From the IMG/VR virus record IMGVR_UViG_3300034198_025836, positions 1 to 31,736 of that record: a DNA stretch of 31,736 nucleotides. One strand, written 5' to 3'. How positions within the stretch are numbered: the stretch's first letter is position 1; each line of letters starts with the position of its first letter. Positions 19,801 through 28,804 of this stretch are shown here, in pieces. This DNA is from a virus. The notes beneath the pieces were generated by a model. The model worked only from the letters and a program-made list of their open reading frames with translations, had not been told where the DNA came from and made no database searches. Both the position numbers and the translations under genes were made by a program.

Positions 19801-22800
19801 ACTTACATTTCCCAACTCATCTGTAAAAGATGCTTTTTCTATACCCTCAACAAATATTAAGTCTCCTGCTGAGAAAGGAGCTACAGAAAATCCAGTTATA
19901 GGTGGAGTTCTTATTTCACACTCAACTATACCGTTGAGATATGTAGTAACACCAACGATGGGAATTCCATTACTGTTCCTAACAGTAAATATTTTATGTG
20001 TTACAGCATCTAGGCCAGATGGTTGATTTATAATTTGAATTTCCGATATGGAATTTTGACCCATAGTTGCTTTAATAAAACCACTATTAACTTCTTTTCC
20101 AGTTACGGTATTTACTAATTTTAAATTAGGTTCAGAAATATAATTTTTTCCTCCACTAATAACACTAACTGATGCTATAATTTGTGATGCACTTATAAGT
20201 GCAAACGTATCAATATCACAAGAGGGTCTTATAGTATTATCGGAAGAATATTCAAATCCATCATTTAATATTCTGATTAATCCAGGTTTTCCTATGGTTA
20301 TAGATTCGCATTCCACTACTGCATTTTTTCCCGTGCTTAAACTCGATATTCCTATAAACGATGGTAATTTTTTATACCCACTTCCACCGTTTAAAAGTAA
20401 AATATTTGAAATTGGTCCTTTCGAATTCTTTGATTTTGTTGTGTAATATGCAGAAACATTGTTATTGTTAACATAATTTAATTTTTCTGGTGTTTTTTTC
20501 AAAGAAATTGAAAATGTAGTTGTCCCAACTCCAGTAATTTTATATTCTCCATTGTACAAACTGTCTACAAATTCTATTTTAAAATCATTTTCGTTCTCAT
20601 TTTCAAAAACACTTTTTCCTAATTTAGATAAAGAATAATATAATCTGTTTGGAAAATCTTTATTGTAAATTAATTTGCAACTTGCATCAGGTGAAACGCC
20701 AATTGTCTTAAGTTTTTCAACGTTGAAATTTGAACTATTTCCTATAGAGATAAACTCTGTTTTTAAACTATTATCATAGTAGATATTAAAATCAAAACCT
20801 TGTAGAGAAGGATCTGATACATCAAAAACTAAATTATTATTTTTAATATTTTCAATAAATGGATTTACTTGTGCAATAGATTGATTAGAACCACCAGTAC
20901 TTCCAATAGAAATTGTTTTAGGGGGAGAAAAATTAGCATCAGAATATGTTTCTGATATTTTTATTGTATTTTTGTTTAACTTTACGGCATAATAAATCCC
21001 CGTACTTAAACCAGAAATAGATTGATCAGTATAATTGTAAAATATTTTTTGACCGTTATACAAACCATGAGAATTTAATGTGATTTCATTTTTGGTCACA
21101 TTAACGTGAGAAGAACTAAATCCTATAGAATTGACTAATAGTAAGTTATTACTGGAATTGTATTTTAATCTAACTGAAGAGCTAGTTCCGATTCCAACAG
21201 AAGAAGAAGGAATAACACTTAATTTTATAGAATCCCCATTAATTAAATTGTGATTTTTAGACGTTGATATTGTTGTTTTTATTTTTTCTACATTTGCAAC
21301 TATTTTTTCAACTTCACTACTTAAACTGTATTCAAAATTAAATGATCCGTTATTAACAAATAATAATCCGTCTGATGATGTAGTCAGACCAACATTAGTT
21401 ACTATACCAATATAATCTTTAGATTTATTAATTGTATACACATATTCACTCTCAGAACTTAAGAGTGTAAATGATGGGTCATTAGATGCTGCGTTTTGAA
21501 CTACTATTCCAGAAGCTGATATTGGTCTTCTAAGCAATAATTTTTGACTTGTTTTGAATGGATGGTTTGGTAGGTAAATACTTTGTGTAGGTACGGATAT
21601 TGATTTATAAGTACCATCTAAAATATAATTCAGAGGTTTTGAACTTCCAGTTACAATTCCAACTCCAATACTGTTATGTGGATTAAAATAAACAACATCA
21701 TCATTCCTAGATTCAAAATAGTCAGAAAGAACATTAATTTCAAACAATGATGGTAAAAATGAAACTAAATTTCCGGAGGTATGTGCTATGCCGACATTTC
21801 TCTTAACTCTTAGAACATTAATATCATCAAATTTATTTAAAACAGAAAATATTTGTTGATTTATTTTTAATGAACTTCCAATACTAATATTTTTTGGAAT
21901 ATTGGATAAACTAATATCTGTTACAATTCCACCACTACTAGGAATATTTTTTACAATAATAGAATTAAAATTGTCAAATTTTATTTGATGTGTTCCAGAT
22001 AAATTTTTAACAAAAGTTGAAATACCATTAATTTGAATTGTATCGCCGTTTTCTAAGTTATGATATGGTAATATATTTAATTTTATTGTACTATTATTCC
22101 ATTCAATAATAGAATTTTCATATATCTCCAAAGTAGTATTTAAACTAGTGATACCTTCTCCCTGAATTTCCGATATTTCGGCAGAAATTCCTCCACCACT
22201 AGTTTCAGTGTTATCAAATTTTAAAGATTCACCGACAGAATATTCACTTCCAGGGTTGATGATATTTAATTTTTCAACTTTTCCTGGTAGAACAGTTTCT
22301 ATAATAGAAGTTTGTTTTAATCTATTGCTATATTTTGGTAAAAAATCATTACTTGAATATTGACTCTTTACTCTATATGGAAATGTGTTTCTAATTAAAG
22401 ATGTTTTATTTAAATCAAAACTCTGATCAATAATAGAGTTATCATAAATTTTTGATCTATAATTTTTTCCTATAAAATAAGGAAATTTTGGAATTAATTT
22501 TCCAGTTGTTAAATCTGTAGAAAGACCAACATAATAGGCATAAGTTCCATTGGGAAATTCTGGAGTTTTAGCAAATCTACCGTTATTTTCATCCAAATCT
22601 CCAGAATTATCATAAACATAATCCTCTACAAAAAATCCAGAAGAAAAAGAAGACTCTGGAGGTCTATTGTAGATATTATTCGAATTTAAAATGTAACTAG
22701 TATCTAATAAACTTACAGGAGAATTAAAGTCTGAAGGATCCTTATATGCATATGGACCATAAATTGGATTTCCATCTAGTGCCCAACCAATGATTTTAGA

Positions 22801-25800
22801 GTGTGATGATGCCGAATCCGAAAAAGATACACCTGCTCTATCTGTGGAATAACCAATTACCCCATATGTTAAATCATCTTCTGATTCTAGTAAAATTTCA
22901 TCTACAAATCTAAAATTGTTATTTACGGATAAATATCTGACTGAAGAATCTAAAAACGCATTTGCTCCTGGAGTTTCGATTGTAATTGAAGTATTAGATT
23001 TATTATAACCAGTTCCACCATTTATAACAACGATAGATTCAACTTTTCCATCAACGACAACTGGTCTTAAGATGCACCCTATCCCATCTCCAATAACATT
23101 TAATTGTATTCCCTCAGAATAAAAATTTCCTTTACTTTGAACTTGAACTGCTACAACTTTCCCATTAATAATAGCAGGTTTTAGTTGACATCCGGATCCT
23201 TTGATAATTGATAATTTTGGTTTTTTATGAAAATTTAAAACTTCTGATCCATAATTGGATCCATTTTCATAAACATATGCATCTACTATTTTTCCTCGAA
23301 GTATTGGAGAAGCTGTTATCGTGCCTATAAATCCAGAATATTCTACATTTATATCAACTTTAATAGGGGGATAAGAAAAAATTTGATATCCAGATCCAAC
23401 ATCGGTTATATTAACAATTTTTCCTCTTTCATAGTTTGTTTTTGATGCACCAACGCTAATGAAATCAGCATCAGACAATTGAAATCTGTCTTTTTCTGAA
23501 TTTATAATGTAGTAATTTTTTAAAGTTGATATTCCAGAAACTGGAGTGCCCAACGAAGAATAATTAATTAAATCACCATTATTAAATCCATGATTTTTAA
23601 ATGTAATAAAATTGGTAATTGATGAAATTCCAGAAGTTTTAACTCTTAAAACTCTATTTTGATATCCACTACCACTATTAATTACTTTAATATCGGATAA
23701 AACTTTTTTAGAATCAAAAACTCTAAATTTATGAATTCCCCCATTGTTAATGGTAGTAATACCTATAGTATTAATTCCAGCATTTAAATCCGAAAGATTG
23801 CTATAGAGTTTTATAGATTTTGTGTTAATTATTTGTGGATAATAAATAGATCCATTAGACAAATATGTTGATTGGTCAGAATTAGAACCTGCAAAAAGTC
23901 CTATGCCAATGGGCAAATTACCATTTGAATTGTAAACAATCTTATCATTTATATTAAATTTGTGGGGATATAAAAATGTAATAGTCTCTGAACTAATATT
24001 AAGTCCCCCACCATCGGAAGTAGATGCTGCATTAAATTCAACTTCTCTATACTTATTTGATATAATTGGTGTTAGTATCGCACCAGTTCCGTTACCACCA
24101 GAAAGAGAAACTGAAATAACTCTTTCAATATCAACATCATTTGGATCAACTATTACTTTTTGTAATGAACCAGAAACTACTAGATTAACTAAAGCAGTTG
24201 TTCCGAGTCCTACAGGATTTGAAACTACAACTGGTGGTGGATAAAGTACATCATAATCATTTCCGGGATTAATAACTTTGACAGATTCTAGAGGACCATA
24301 ATAAATTCTATCATAACTTTTATAATTTATAATGTCTACACCGCTAATTAATGACCCAACAACACCAGGTTCAGTTTCAAAAACATCTTCATAATTGTTT
24401 TTTGGGTATAGTGGAATTTTAATAAAAGATTTTTTTGGTGCTAAAGATTTCCCATAATGTGAAGATAGTGTAAATGAATGTGTTCCTAACTGCAAATCTT
24501 TAGAAAATACAAGGTAATCATTTTTAGCAACAAATGATCTAGCAACGTATAATCTAATTTTATTTTTTGGATTTAATACTTCTACAACATATTCTTCATT
24601 ACTTGTTAAACCAGATATTGGACTTGGTGTTGTATGTGTATAAGTTACAATATCACCAGTAATAAATGGCACGTCATTATCAAATGATAATTCAGAATAT
24701 TTTACAGTTTGTGGATTAAAATTTGAGAAAAAATTATCATTATCATTTAAAGTAGATAATGTTTTTTTAATGTCGTATATATTCTTAGTAATATTATATG
24801 ATGGCAAAGAATTTGAAGCTACATAAACAAATTCGTTATTATCATTGTATGTATTTTGAACATTAGATAATGCTTTTGAATATTTAAGCGGTACTCCCGA
24901 AGATGATGCATAATCATATCTTCGTATTATACTTAAATTTTGACCAAAAACTAAATTATTTCCTTCTATTTGTTGATCTATTTCTACTGTATTTTGATTA
25001 ATAGATCTAACTATTGCATTTTCAATAACTATCTCAAAAGAATTTTGTTTAACTATATCAACATAATCATTAACTTTTAAACTACTTTTGTCTGGTTGGT
25101 CAAAGAGAGTAAAGGTAGGATTTCCTATTGAATAGTTTTTTATTTCATACCTACTTCTTACATTGTAAATCCAAGAATTAAAGTTAAGTTCTTTTAGAGT
25201 TTTATTTGAAGATAATGAAATACTTTCTCCAAAATTTCCAAGAGAAACACGATCCCCGTCAGAAAAATAATTTACTCTTTCAATATTTTCTATGCCATTC
25301 AATGTACTAATAACAATAAATTCAACTTTCTTAGTTTCATCTCCATTTTCATAACCATATACAGTAGGTGTTGAATATATCTCAGTCCCTTGATTTATTT
25401 GTTGAGAAATTCCAGAACAATTAAAAAATTGATTAACAGACTTGTCAGTATATGATATAGTTTTATTATTATATTTTAGTGATCCCGAATCTTCAAATCC
25501 ACCAGTAGAGTCTACAGTTATTATTGAAGCTCCTACAGAAACTGTTTCTGAGACTTTAGTTTTTGGTGTAATTTTGAATTTTCCAAAAATACTACTAGAT
25601 TCATCAAACCCACTAAACAAGTATATTTTGTAAAATGTGTTATTATTTCTAGTAACAACTTCAACTTCGGAGACTGGTCCGAATGCATTATTATCTGAAC
25701 TTTTAATTTCCTCTCCTATTAAATTATTCGGATTTGTACCAGGAGTGATTAGTTGACCTATTAAAACTCTTCTTTTAATATATTCACTTTCCGATGGTTT

Positions 25801-26496
25801 TATTAAATAATCTTCTAAATTTAAAACTATAGGGTCAAATCCATATAGAACTTTAAATAAAATTTTAAAAGATTCTTCAGTTCCTTTAGAATTGTAAAAA
25901 TCTCTAATTTGTTTTAGAAAATTATTAACATTAAGATTTGATTGTAAATCAAGATCTTCAAACCCAGGTGCAAAAAGATATTTTAACTTTTTGTAAAATT
26001 CCTTTAAAAATAATGTACTTAAATTTATAACTTGTGATCCAGAAGAGTGTGATGCTGCTAATGTTTCTGAAAACACTAACTCTTCTGGGCTTAAAGAATT
26101 CCTGTAAGAAGAAATAGCAGAAAATCCACGAATACATCCAACAAATGTATTTCCTTCTATTTTTGAGTAGGTAATAATTTCATCATCTATTTTTAATAAA
26201 CCATACTCTGAGGGAAAAGATTTTGTTGACTGAACAGTTATAGTTTGATTAGTAGAATTTATACTTGATGTTAAAACAGTTTTTCCTGAAATTACTTCTG
26301 GAGTAAGATTATCAAATTTTAAATACTGATCGAGATTTTCTACAATATCAGAAGGACCACTTTGATACTCTTGAGAAATATAATATTGTTTTAAAAATTC
26401 AGATATTTTCGGACTTTCGTCTAAAATAAACTCCGGTAATTGATTGTTAATAATTTGTTGGGTTTTTACTTTTTGTTCAAATCCAGTAGATATCAT
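13858..26496 (-). CDS. Giant baseplate protein in the gp7 position, 4212 aa, with YHYH domain
   Basis: 4212 residues, roughly 450 kDa; T4 gp7 at the same place has 1032. The N-terminal 300 residues (QLPEFILDESPKISEFLKQY; FLKQIRDFYNSKGTEESFKI; VLYGFDPIVL) are the conserved start of the large baseplate proteins of cyanomyoviruses. Near residues 1215-1345 lies a YHYH domain: HSKIIGWALDGNPIYGPYAY, then GDLDENNGRF, FPNGTYAYYVG and FPYFIG. About fourteen Gly-Tyr modules are scattered through the chain (for example INSGSGYQNR, INGGTGYNKS, ISGGTGYSNP). Related segments with an LNGVxQxP core occur near 3170 and 3770 (YLNGVMQEPKVSYTFTGGTT), with a diverged one near 3360. ATG at 26496 follows the gp6 stop by one base and uses GAGGTAAT as ribosome site. 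It probably makes the wedge core between gp6 and gp8. No signal peptide or membrane segment is evident. Confidence 0.88.
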   Translation of the reverse strand: MISTGFEQKVKTQQIINNQLPEFILDESPKISEFLKQYYISQEYQSGPSDIVENLDQYLKFDNLTPEVISGKTVLTSSINSTNQTITVQSTKSFPSEYGLLKIDDEIITYSKIEGNTFVGCIRGFSAISSYRNSLSPEELVFSETLAASHSSGSQVINLSTLFLKEFYKKLKYLFAPGFEDLDLQSNLNVNNFLKQIRDFYNSKGTEESFKILFKVLYGFDPIVLNLEDYLIKPSESEYIKRRVLIGQLITPGTNPNNLIGEEIKSSDNNAFGPVSEVEVVTRNNNTFYKIYLFSGFDESSSIFGKFKITPKTKVSETVSVGASIITVDSTGGFEDSGSLKYNNKTISYTDKSVNQFFNCSGISQQINQGTEIYSTPTVYGYENGDETKKVEFIVISTLNGIENIERVNYFSDGDRVSLGNFGESISLSSNKTLKELNFNSWIYNVRSRYEIKNYSIGNPTFTLFDQPDKSSLKVNDYVDIVKQNSFEIVIENAIVRSINQNTVEIDQQIEGNNLVFGQNLSIIRRYDYASSSGVPLKYSKALSNVQNTYNDNNEFVYVASNSLPSYNITKNIYDIKKTLSTLNDNDNFFSNFNPQTVKYSELSFDNDVPFITGDIVTYTHTTPSPISGLTSNEEYVVEVLNPKNKIRLYVARSFVAKNDYLVFSKDLQLGTHSFTLSSHYGKSLAPKKSFIKIPLYPKNNYEDVFETEPGVVGSLISGVDIINYKSYDRIYYGPLESVKVINPGNDYDVLYPPPVVVSNPVGLGTTALVNLVVSGSLQKVIVDPNDVDIERVISVSLSGGNGTGAILTPIISNKYREVEFNAASTSDGGGLNISSETITFLYPHKFNINDKIVYNSNGNLPIGIGLFAGSNSDQSTYLSNGSIYYPQIINTKSIKLYSNLSDLNAGINTIGITTINNGGIHKFRVFDSKKVLSDIKVINSGSGYQNRVLRVKTSGISSITNFITFKNHGFNNGDLINYSSLGTPVSGISTLKNYYIINSEKDRFQLSDADFISVGASKTNYERGKIVNITDVGSGYQIFSYPPIKVDINVEYSGFIGTITASPILRGKIVDAYVYENGSNYGSEVLNFHKKPKLSIIKGSGCQLKPAIINGKVVAVQVQSKGNFYSEGIQLNVIGDGIGCILRPVVVDGKVESIVVINGGTGYNKSNTSITIETPGANAFLDSSVRYLSVNNNFRFVDEILLESEDDLTYGVIGYSTDRAGVSFSDSASSHSKIIGWALDGNPIYGPYAYKDPSDFNSPVSLLDTSYILNSNNIYNRPPESSFSSGFFVEDYVYDNSGDLDENNGRFAKTPEFPNGTYAYYVGLSTDLTTGKLIPKFPYFIGKNYRSKIYDNSIIDQSFDLNKTSLIRNTFPYRVKSQYSSNDFLPKYSNRLKQTSIIETVLPGKVEKLNIINPGSEYSVGESLKFDNTETSGGGISAEISEIQGEGITSLNTTLEIYENSIIEWNNSTIKLNILPYHNLENGDTIQINGISTFVKNLSGTHQIKFDNFNSIIVKNIPSSGGIVTDISLSNIPKNISIGSSLKINQQIFSVLNKFDDINVLRVKRNVGIAHTSGNLVSFLPSLFEINVLSDYFESRNDDVVYFNPHNSIGVGIVTGSSKPLNYILDGTYKSISVPTQSIYLPNHPFKTSQKLLLRRPISASGIVVQNAASNDPSFTLLSSESEYVYTINKSKDYIGIVTNVGLTTSSDGLLFVNNGSFNFEYSLSSEVEKIVANVEKIKTTISTSKNHNLINGDSIKLSVIPSSSVGIGTSSSVRLKYNSSNNLLLVNSIGFSSSHVNVTKNEITLNSHGLYNGQKIFYNYTDQSISGLSTGIYYAVKLNKNTIKISETYSDANFSPPKTISIGSTGGSNQSIAQVNPFIENIKNNNLVFDVSDPSLQGFDFNIYYDNSLKTEFISIGNSSNFNVEKLKTIGVSPDASCKLIYNKDFPNRLYYSLSKLGKSVFENENENDFKIEFVDSLYNGEYKITGVGTTTFSISLKKTPEKLNYVNNNNVSAYYTTKSKNSKGPISNILLLNGGSGYKKLPSFIGISSLSTGKNAVVECESITIGKPGLIRILNDGFEYSSDNTIRPSCDIDTFALISASQIIASVSVISGGKNYISEPNLKLVNTVTGKEVNSGFIKATMGQNSISEIQIINQPSGLDAVTHKIFTVRNSNGIPIVGVTTYLNGIVECEIRTPPITGFSVAPFSAGDLIFVEGIEKASFTDELGNVSSPGTGFNSDDNGYNFFEVTEFVNSDPAVLKYNIGKYTNSAGVPLPKQTVFSSIVNVKNYPVFEINQKYARFIDNESISVNNIPTDIKIKESSDSSVKLFNVEDNISKNDIIKGSVSGSVAKISQFFTYSGRYSVDSSNESRSGWKTNVGKLNLDTQVIPDNDYYQNLSYSIKSPIEYDKFVGPVNSLIHPIGLKNFADVGITSAATISIGSSEKLLTTLNFVAEKRVDTINVFDFAADYDTTSNSSQFIRLKNKKLTDFIQCNTNRVLQIDDISNIFSSSEFNKDEFLELVEYPITDLYSKFLVQISTEDNLKFQTSEVVILNDLKQNTYTLNKTDLFTDELLGTFSGDVSSVGDPVLKFTPTDPYNSSYRLKTYRETFDDGFSNIGIGFTDYGFIRLSSKTERLAASVGVSTVVFRGLTSQFDVFYSNSLIINTDDYKLNYYEVIGYYDGIDTHLAEFYFDSENLLGGMSRGFIGTFGTNVDNNQVLNLSFTNKTNKNVVVKTKTVGFGTTASGIGTYRFSVEGQLEGTERTTRLESNFKKITGASTIKSFDGSIESSLKSIVKVSIGKTTAVHQVLVTTNQVVCNIQSYPFLSIGSTSGIGTFAATMNQFNVNVQFYPDPQFSSTQLTIQSYDQYFYTEYDEFNNPEPLTYGTSIESIEVGRYGSINNFGKDRLNFDLNHERTPIFAKLFNPKNVSIFNKETGIITIKNHFFETGEELIYTPRSSLIGVAATSVGIGTTIVGGSSIVADIISGFSTITGISTTLGISVNDIVIGSNIPNGTQITGIGQSFAYFTGNVVSTGSTVITGIANTQVISVGSGIFSGNNDSLGTVISVGINSIAVSSSLQIASNRIYYSNNLKPSLQISNVSTGTTFRSVFSTGISTNICPSRVYALKIDNDKFKITGVSGLSGIGFTFTSTGSGNIHQLEMKKKNEKTLITLNGVAQYPIAYTPLSFTLSGNNNGSVGVGTTFFALSGISSIVPKDILKIQEEFVSVSNVGFGTTVSGPITGIGTIPLVEVIRASLGSSEISHADGTSLRVYRGAYNIVGNQIFFVEAPDGKGNNARLGDNYLPIPRSTFNGRVFLRKDYSGNQIYDDISDSFTGVARTFTLYKEGNLVSNVVAGNNLVFINDIFQTPDTDNNIGNNYNILTSPSGISSVSFTGVKIPNTPTVFTVDYDVNQNQLPRGGLVVSVATTEGIGYAPLVGIPTGMIEVKTGAGGSITNVGFTTSLVIGKYASGTIGINSNQITGIDTSGLKINQRLTDIPGIYLPSITSRDIILPDKTKILKFNTRITAIGLGTVFISEFSTNSSSISTAFGFDIGPIFGSGYNRNISVGATEKSHTGTAAVITALVGVGGSIRGFNIISGGTGYSNPNVYLSDPSYQHLAIKPIFRPGIGNTDKCGVGLSISVDVGPSTKSVGIGSTLFGLTGFEIVKPGYGFLIGDTFTLVGLVTDSRLSNPVSEIKFTVTDIRTDSFSSIQLGEFDYIDSVKTLQNGTRKRFPLFKNNVLLSFEKNVNDPTSSLIDFDTVLLIYLNGVMQEPKVSYTFTGGTTILFNEAPKPEDNIAIFFYRGTLGVDSAEVEVRETIKVGDSVQILKDDYASNSIGQDSRTVSFINSSDVMETGIYLNDGITEDLFRPMSWTKQKTDLIINDSIESKQRDSIESMVFPTARIIKGFSETSSEIFVDDAQFFQYEENQSSEEIREFSGLIVLNDNPISAALTATVSSSSTISSINIISGGSGYIGIGNSLRLKTRSIVGNGGTDAIIDVSISPSGILTNPVYIINPGFGYTFSNPPQIIAPIPNPKTELINNIQFVQGFSGIVTGITTSVGVGTYLAIKFFIKYNSTDANDDLVSGYPVFISDTNVGNGITSIDANDNQVVGIGSTFLDNIYYIHSIQRSNLNGVMLCNVLSSTNTVGIATTSNICGRFSWGRLSGFERSRSPIQIDLQKYTTISGLSTFPTVQRRKYGLRDSGALKKDLV

Positions 26497-26497
26497 A

Positions 26498-28372
26498 TTA
26501 CCTCGTTATTTTTCCGCTAGAATAACTTGAAGTTAGTGGGAAATTCTTACCCGATATTTGTTCTCCGGACACAACAGTATCCTTTAACATATTTATGATG
26601 CTTTTTGAAACATCAAATGAAATATACAAATCATTCAAACCAACAACATCGTTTGAATCTGGACGTGCTTCTATTTCAACAACATTATTTGGCAATTCTG
26701 TTCCCGTAATATAAATTGTATTAATTAATATTTCTCCAGTTTTATAGTCGACAGTTCCAACAGATGTTTTAATAACTTGATATCTATTGTTTTCCGAAGG
26801 TCTAACAATACTCAATATTCCTATATTACTATTTTCCTGTGGAACATCAATAAAATAAACTAAATCACTTTCTCCCAAAATATTGAAACCTGTTGATTTT
26901 ATATTATATTCACCAAGTAATTTTCTGAATGCATTTCCAAAACATAACTCATATTGCGAAAAAACATTAATTGCACAATTTAAATTTCTTCTAATTTTAA
27001 TGTTAGTTATATTGGAAGTAATGCTAGAATCTACGTTGTCTATAATCTGCAAAACTTTACTATATCTAAATCTTCCACCAAATTTATTAAGATCCACAGA
27101 TTTTGAATATGACTCTAAAGATGAAATTATTTTGGATTTTAAATCATTTATATTTGATATTTTTGAAGAATCATAATAAACGGATGATTCTAACTCAACA
27201 TATAGTAATTTTAAATCTATGATTTTTTGATTTATTCCTGATATACTATATTGCTTTAATTTTGATAATATTTTTGATTTGGTAAAATCTGAGATTGTAT
27301 ATGCATTTTTTGGTTTAATGCTAATTAAAACATTTCCAAACTCTGGCGGATTCATTTCTTCTCCACCAATAACAGAAACAGATTCTGTATTTGGATATAT
27401 TTCTTGTATAATTGCCTCATAATCTCTTGCAGTAACTGCTCTATGCTGCGAAGCATATACTCTAGGAGCATAATATTTAATAGATTCTATTGGCTCAATA
27501 TCCCCACCACCCATTGCAGGAGAATTAGTTATTACACTAACAGTTCCAACTGGAGATTGTACGACGTCTAAAGTGTTTACAACTACTCCAGAATAACTAA
27601 ACAACGAAGGACCATTTCCATCTTTTCCTTCGGTTACAATATAACTTACTTTTACTATATCATTATTTGATAGTTTTTTACCTATTATTCCATCTCCAAA
27701 TAATATTTCATATTTTTCATCTTCTATTTCTTGAATTAAGAAAATTTCTGAATTTTCATTTAATTTTAAAATATTATTTACTTTTTGATATTCTACATTA
27801 CCCACTTTAACGACAATAGTATTTGTATCTATATTCGAATTGTCTAAAATATATCTCTGATTTATTGAAGAATCAACTGTAAATTGCTTGGTAACATAAA
27901 TTCCTTGATAGATATCAATATTACTAAAAGAAGCGACCGAAGTATTTTGATCAACTGTTGTTACAATGTTTTCTGGAATTGAAAAAACATAAGAACTATT
28001 TTCAACTGATCCGACCGCAACTAATCCAGCTTTTAATATAATTTGTGTTGGTAATTGAACCGGGTTTGGTAAATTTATATTAAATGAAATATTTGCTATT
28101 GCAGAAGTTTTAGATCTAGGTACATATCCAATGTTTCTAGACAAAGAGACAATATTTTCTCTAAGTGTTGCAGAATCCAAAAAGGATTCATTCACAATCA
28201 TATTTGAGTTAAATGCTGTAATATAAGTGTTATACGCTAGAGTATCAATTAAGACTGAAAAATTAGAACCTTCAAAATCAAAATCAGTAAAGGTTGAATT
28301 TGCTCTTAAATAATCTTTTATCGATTGCCTAATTTGATCGAAATCTAAATTGGTGAATTTAGTAAAAGGCAT
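26498..28372 (-). CDS. 6: Baseplate wedge protein gp6
   Basis: 624 residues against 660 in T4 gp6, which forms the inner ring that triggers sheath contraction. The N-terminus FTNLDFDQIRQSIKDYLRA followed by FDFEGSNFSVLIDTLAYNTY and LRENIVSLSRNIGYVPRS is the gp6/J-like start. The segment APRVYASQHRAVTARDYEAI is the strongly conserved baseplate J motif, with IYPNTESVSVIGGEE after it. The C-terminal third holds alternating beta strands. ATG at 28372 lies one base after the gp25 stop, with GAGG about 13 bases upstream. gp25 and gp6 interact directly in contractile tails, and their adjacency fits. Confidence 0.95.
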   Translation of the reverse strand: MPFTKFTNLDFDQIRQSIKDYLRANSTFTDFDFEGSNFSVLIDTLAYNTYITAFNSNMIVNESFLDSATLRENIVSLSRNIGYVPRSKTSAIANISFNINLPNPVQLPTQIILKAGLVAVGSVENSSYVFSIPENIVTTVDQNTSVASFSNIDIYQGIYVTKQFTVDSSINQRYILDNSNIDTNTIVVKVGNVEYQKVNNILKLNENSEIFLIQEIEDEKYEILFGDGIIGKKLSNNDIVKVSYIVTEGKDGNGPSLFSYSGVVVNTLDVVQSPVGTVSVITNSPAMGGGDIEPIESIKYYAPRVYASQHRAVTARDYEAIIQEIYPNTESVSVIGGEEMNPPEFGNVLISIKPKNAYTISDFTKSKILSKLKQYSISGINQKIIDLKLLYVELESSVYYDSSKISNINDLKSKIISSLESYSKSVDLNKFGGRFRYSKVLQIIDNVDSSITSNITNIKIRRNLNCAINVFSQYELCFGNAFRKLLGEYNIKSTGFNILGESDLVYFIDVPQENSNIGILSIVRPSENNRYQVIKTSVGTVDYKTGEILINTIYITGTELPNNVVEIEARPDSNDVVGLNDLYISFDVSKSIINMLKDTVVSGEQISGKNFPLTSSYSSGKITR

Positions 28373-28373
28373 T

Positions 28374-28775
28374 TTATCTAGTTGCCTCTAAAATATAATT
28401 GAATGATTGTGTTGGAAAATCTTGCCCTATAATATCAAAAATAACTGTTATTTCAAACTCATTTTGATTTGGATCTGGTGATACTTCAACTTTTACATTA
28501 TCTACTCTTGGTTCATAATTTAATATTGCAATTTCAATTTGAGTTTTTAATGAAGATGCAGTACCAAAATCTACAAATTCAAACAAAGATGTTTTAATAT
28601 CTGAACCAAATGAAGGATTAAAAAATCTTTCACTTGGCATTGTTTGTATTATATTTCGAATAGATTTTTTAATCGCATCTTCATTTTTCAAAGCGACAAT
28701 ATCTTTAGTAACTGGATGCATGTCAAAAGAAAGACTAATGTCCTTAAATATTCTAGATATTCTTTTAGTTTGCAT
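28374..28775 (-). CDS. 25: Baseplate wedge protein gp25
   Basis: 133 residues, matching T4 gp25 (132). gp25 joins gp6 and the sheath and is conserved in all contractile injection systems. The family signature is clear: EDAIKKSIRNIIQTMPSERF followed by FNPSFGSDI, then an ILNYEPRV strand and a final EITVIFDI. I chose ATG at 28775; the TTG at 28778 just before it would add one residue and has no advantage. No Shine-Dalgarno is visible. The gene is the first behind the late promoter at 28796-28803 and is followed closely by gp6. Confidence 0.95.
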   Translation of the reverse strand: MQTKRISRIFKDISLSFDMHPVTKDIVALKNEDAIKKSIRNIIQTMPSERFFNPSFGSDIKTSLFEFVDFGTASSLKTQIEIAILNYEPRVDNVKVEVSPDPNQNEFEITVIFDIIGQDFPTQSFNYILEATR

Positions 28776-28795
28776 CAATTATTCGATATTTTCTT

Positions 28796-28803
28796 TATTT
28801 ATA
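28796..28803 (-). promoter_or_regulatory. T4-type late promoter of the virion block
   Basis: The minus strand reads TATAAATA, an exact match to the T4 late consensus. It sits between the stop of the 80-aa gene (28805-28807) and gp25 (28775), exactly where accessory genes give way to structural genes. It probably starts the late transcript for gp25, gp6 and the giant gene. Confidence 0.8.
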
Positions 28804-28804
28804 T

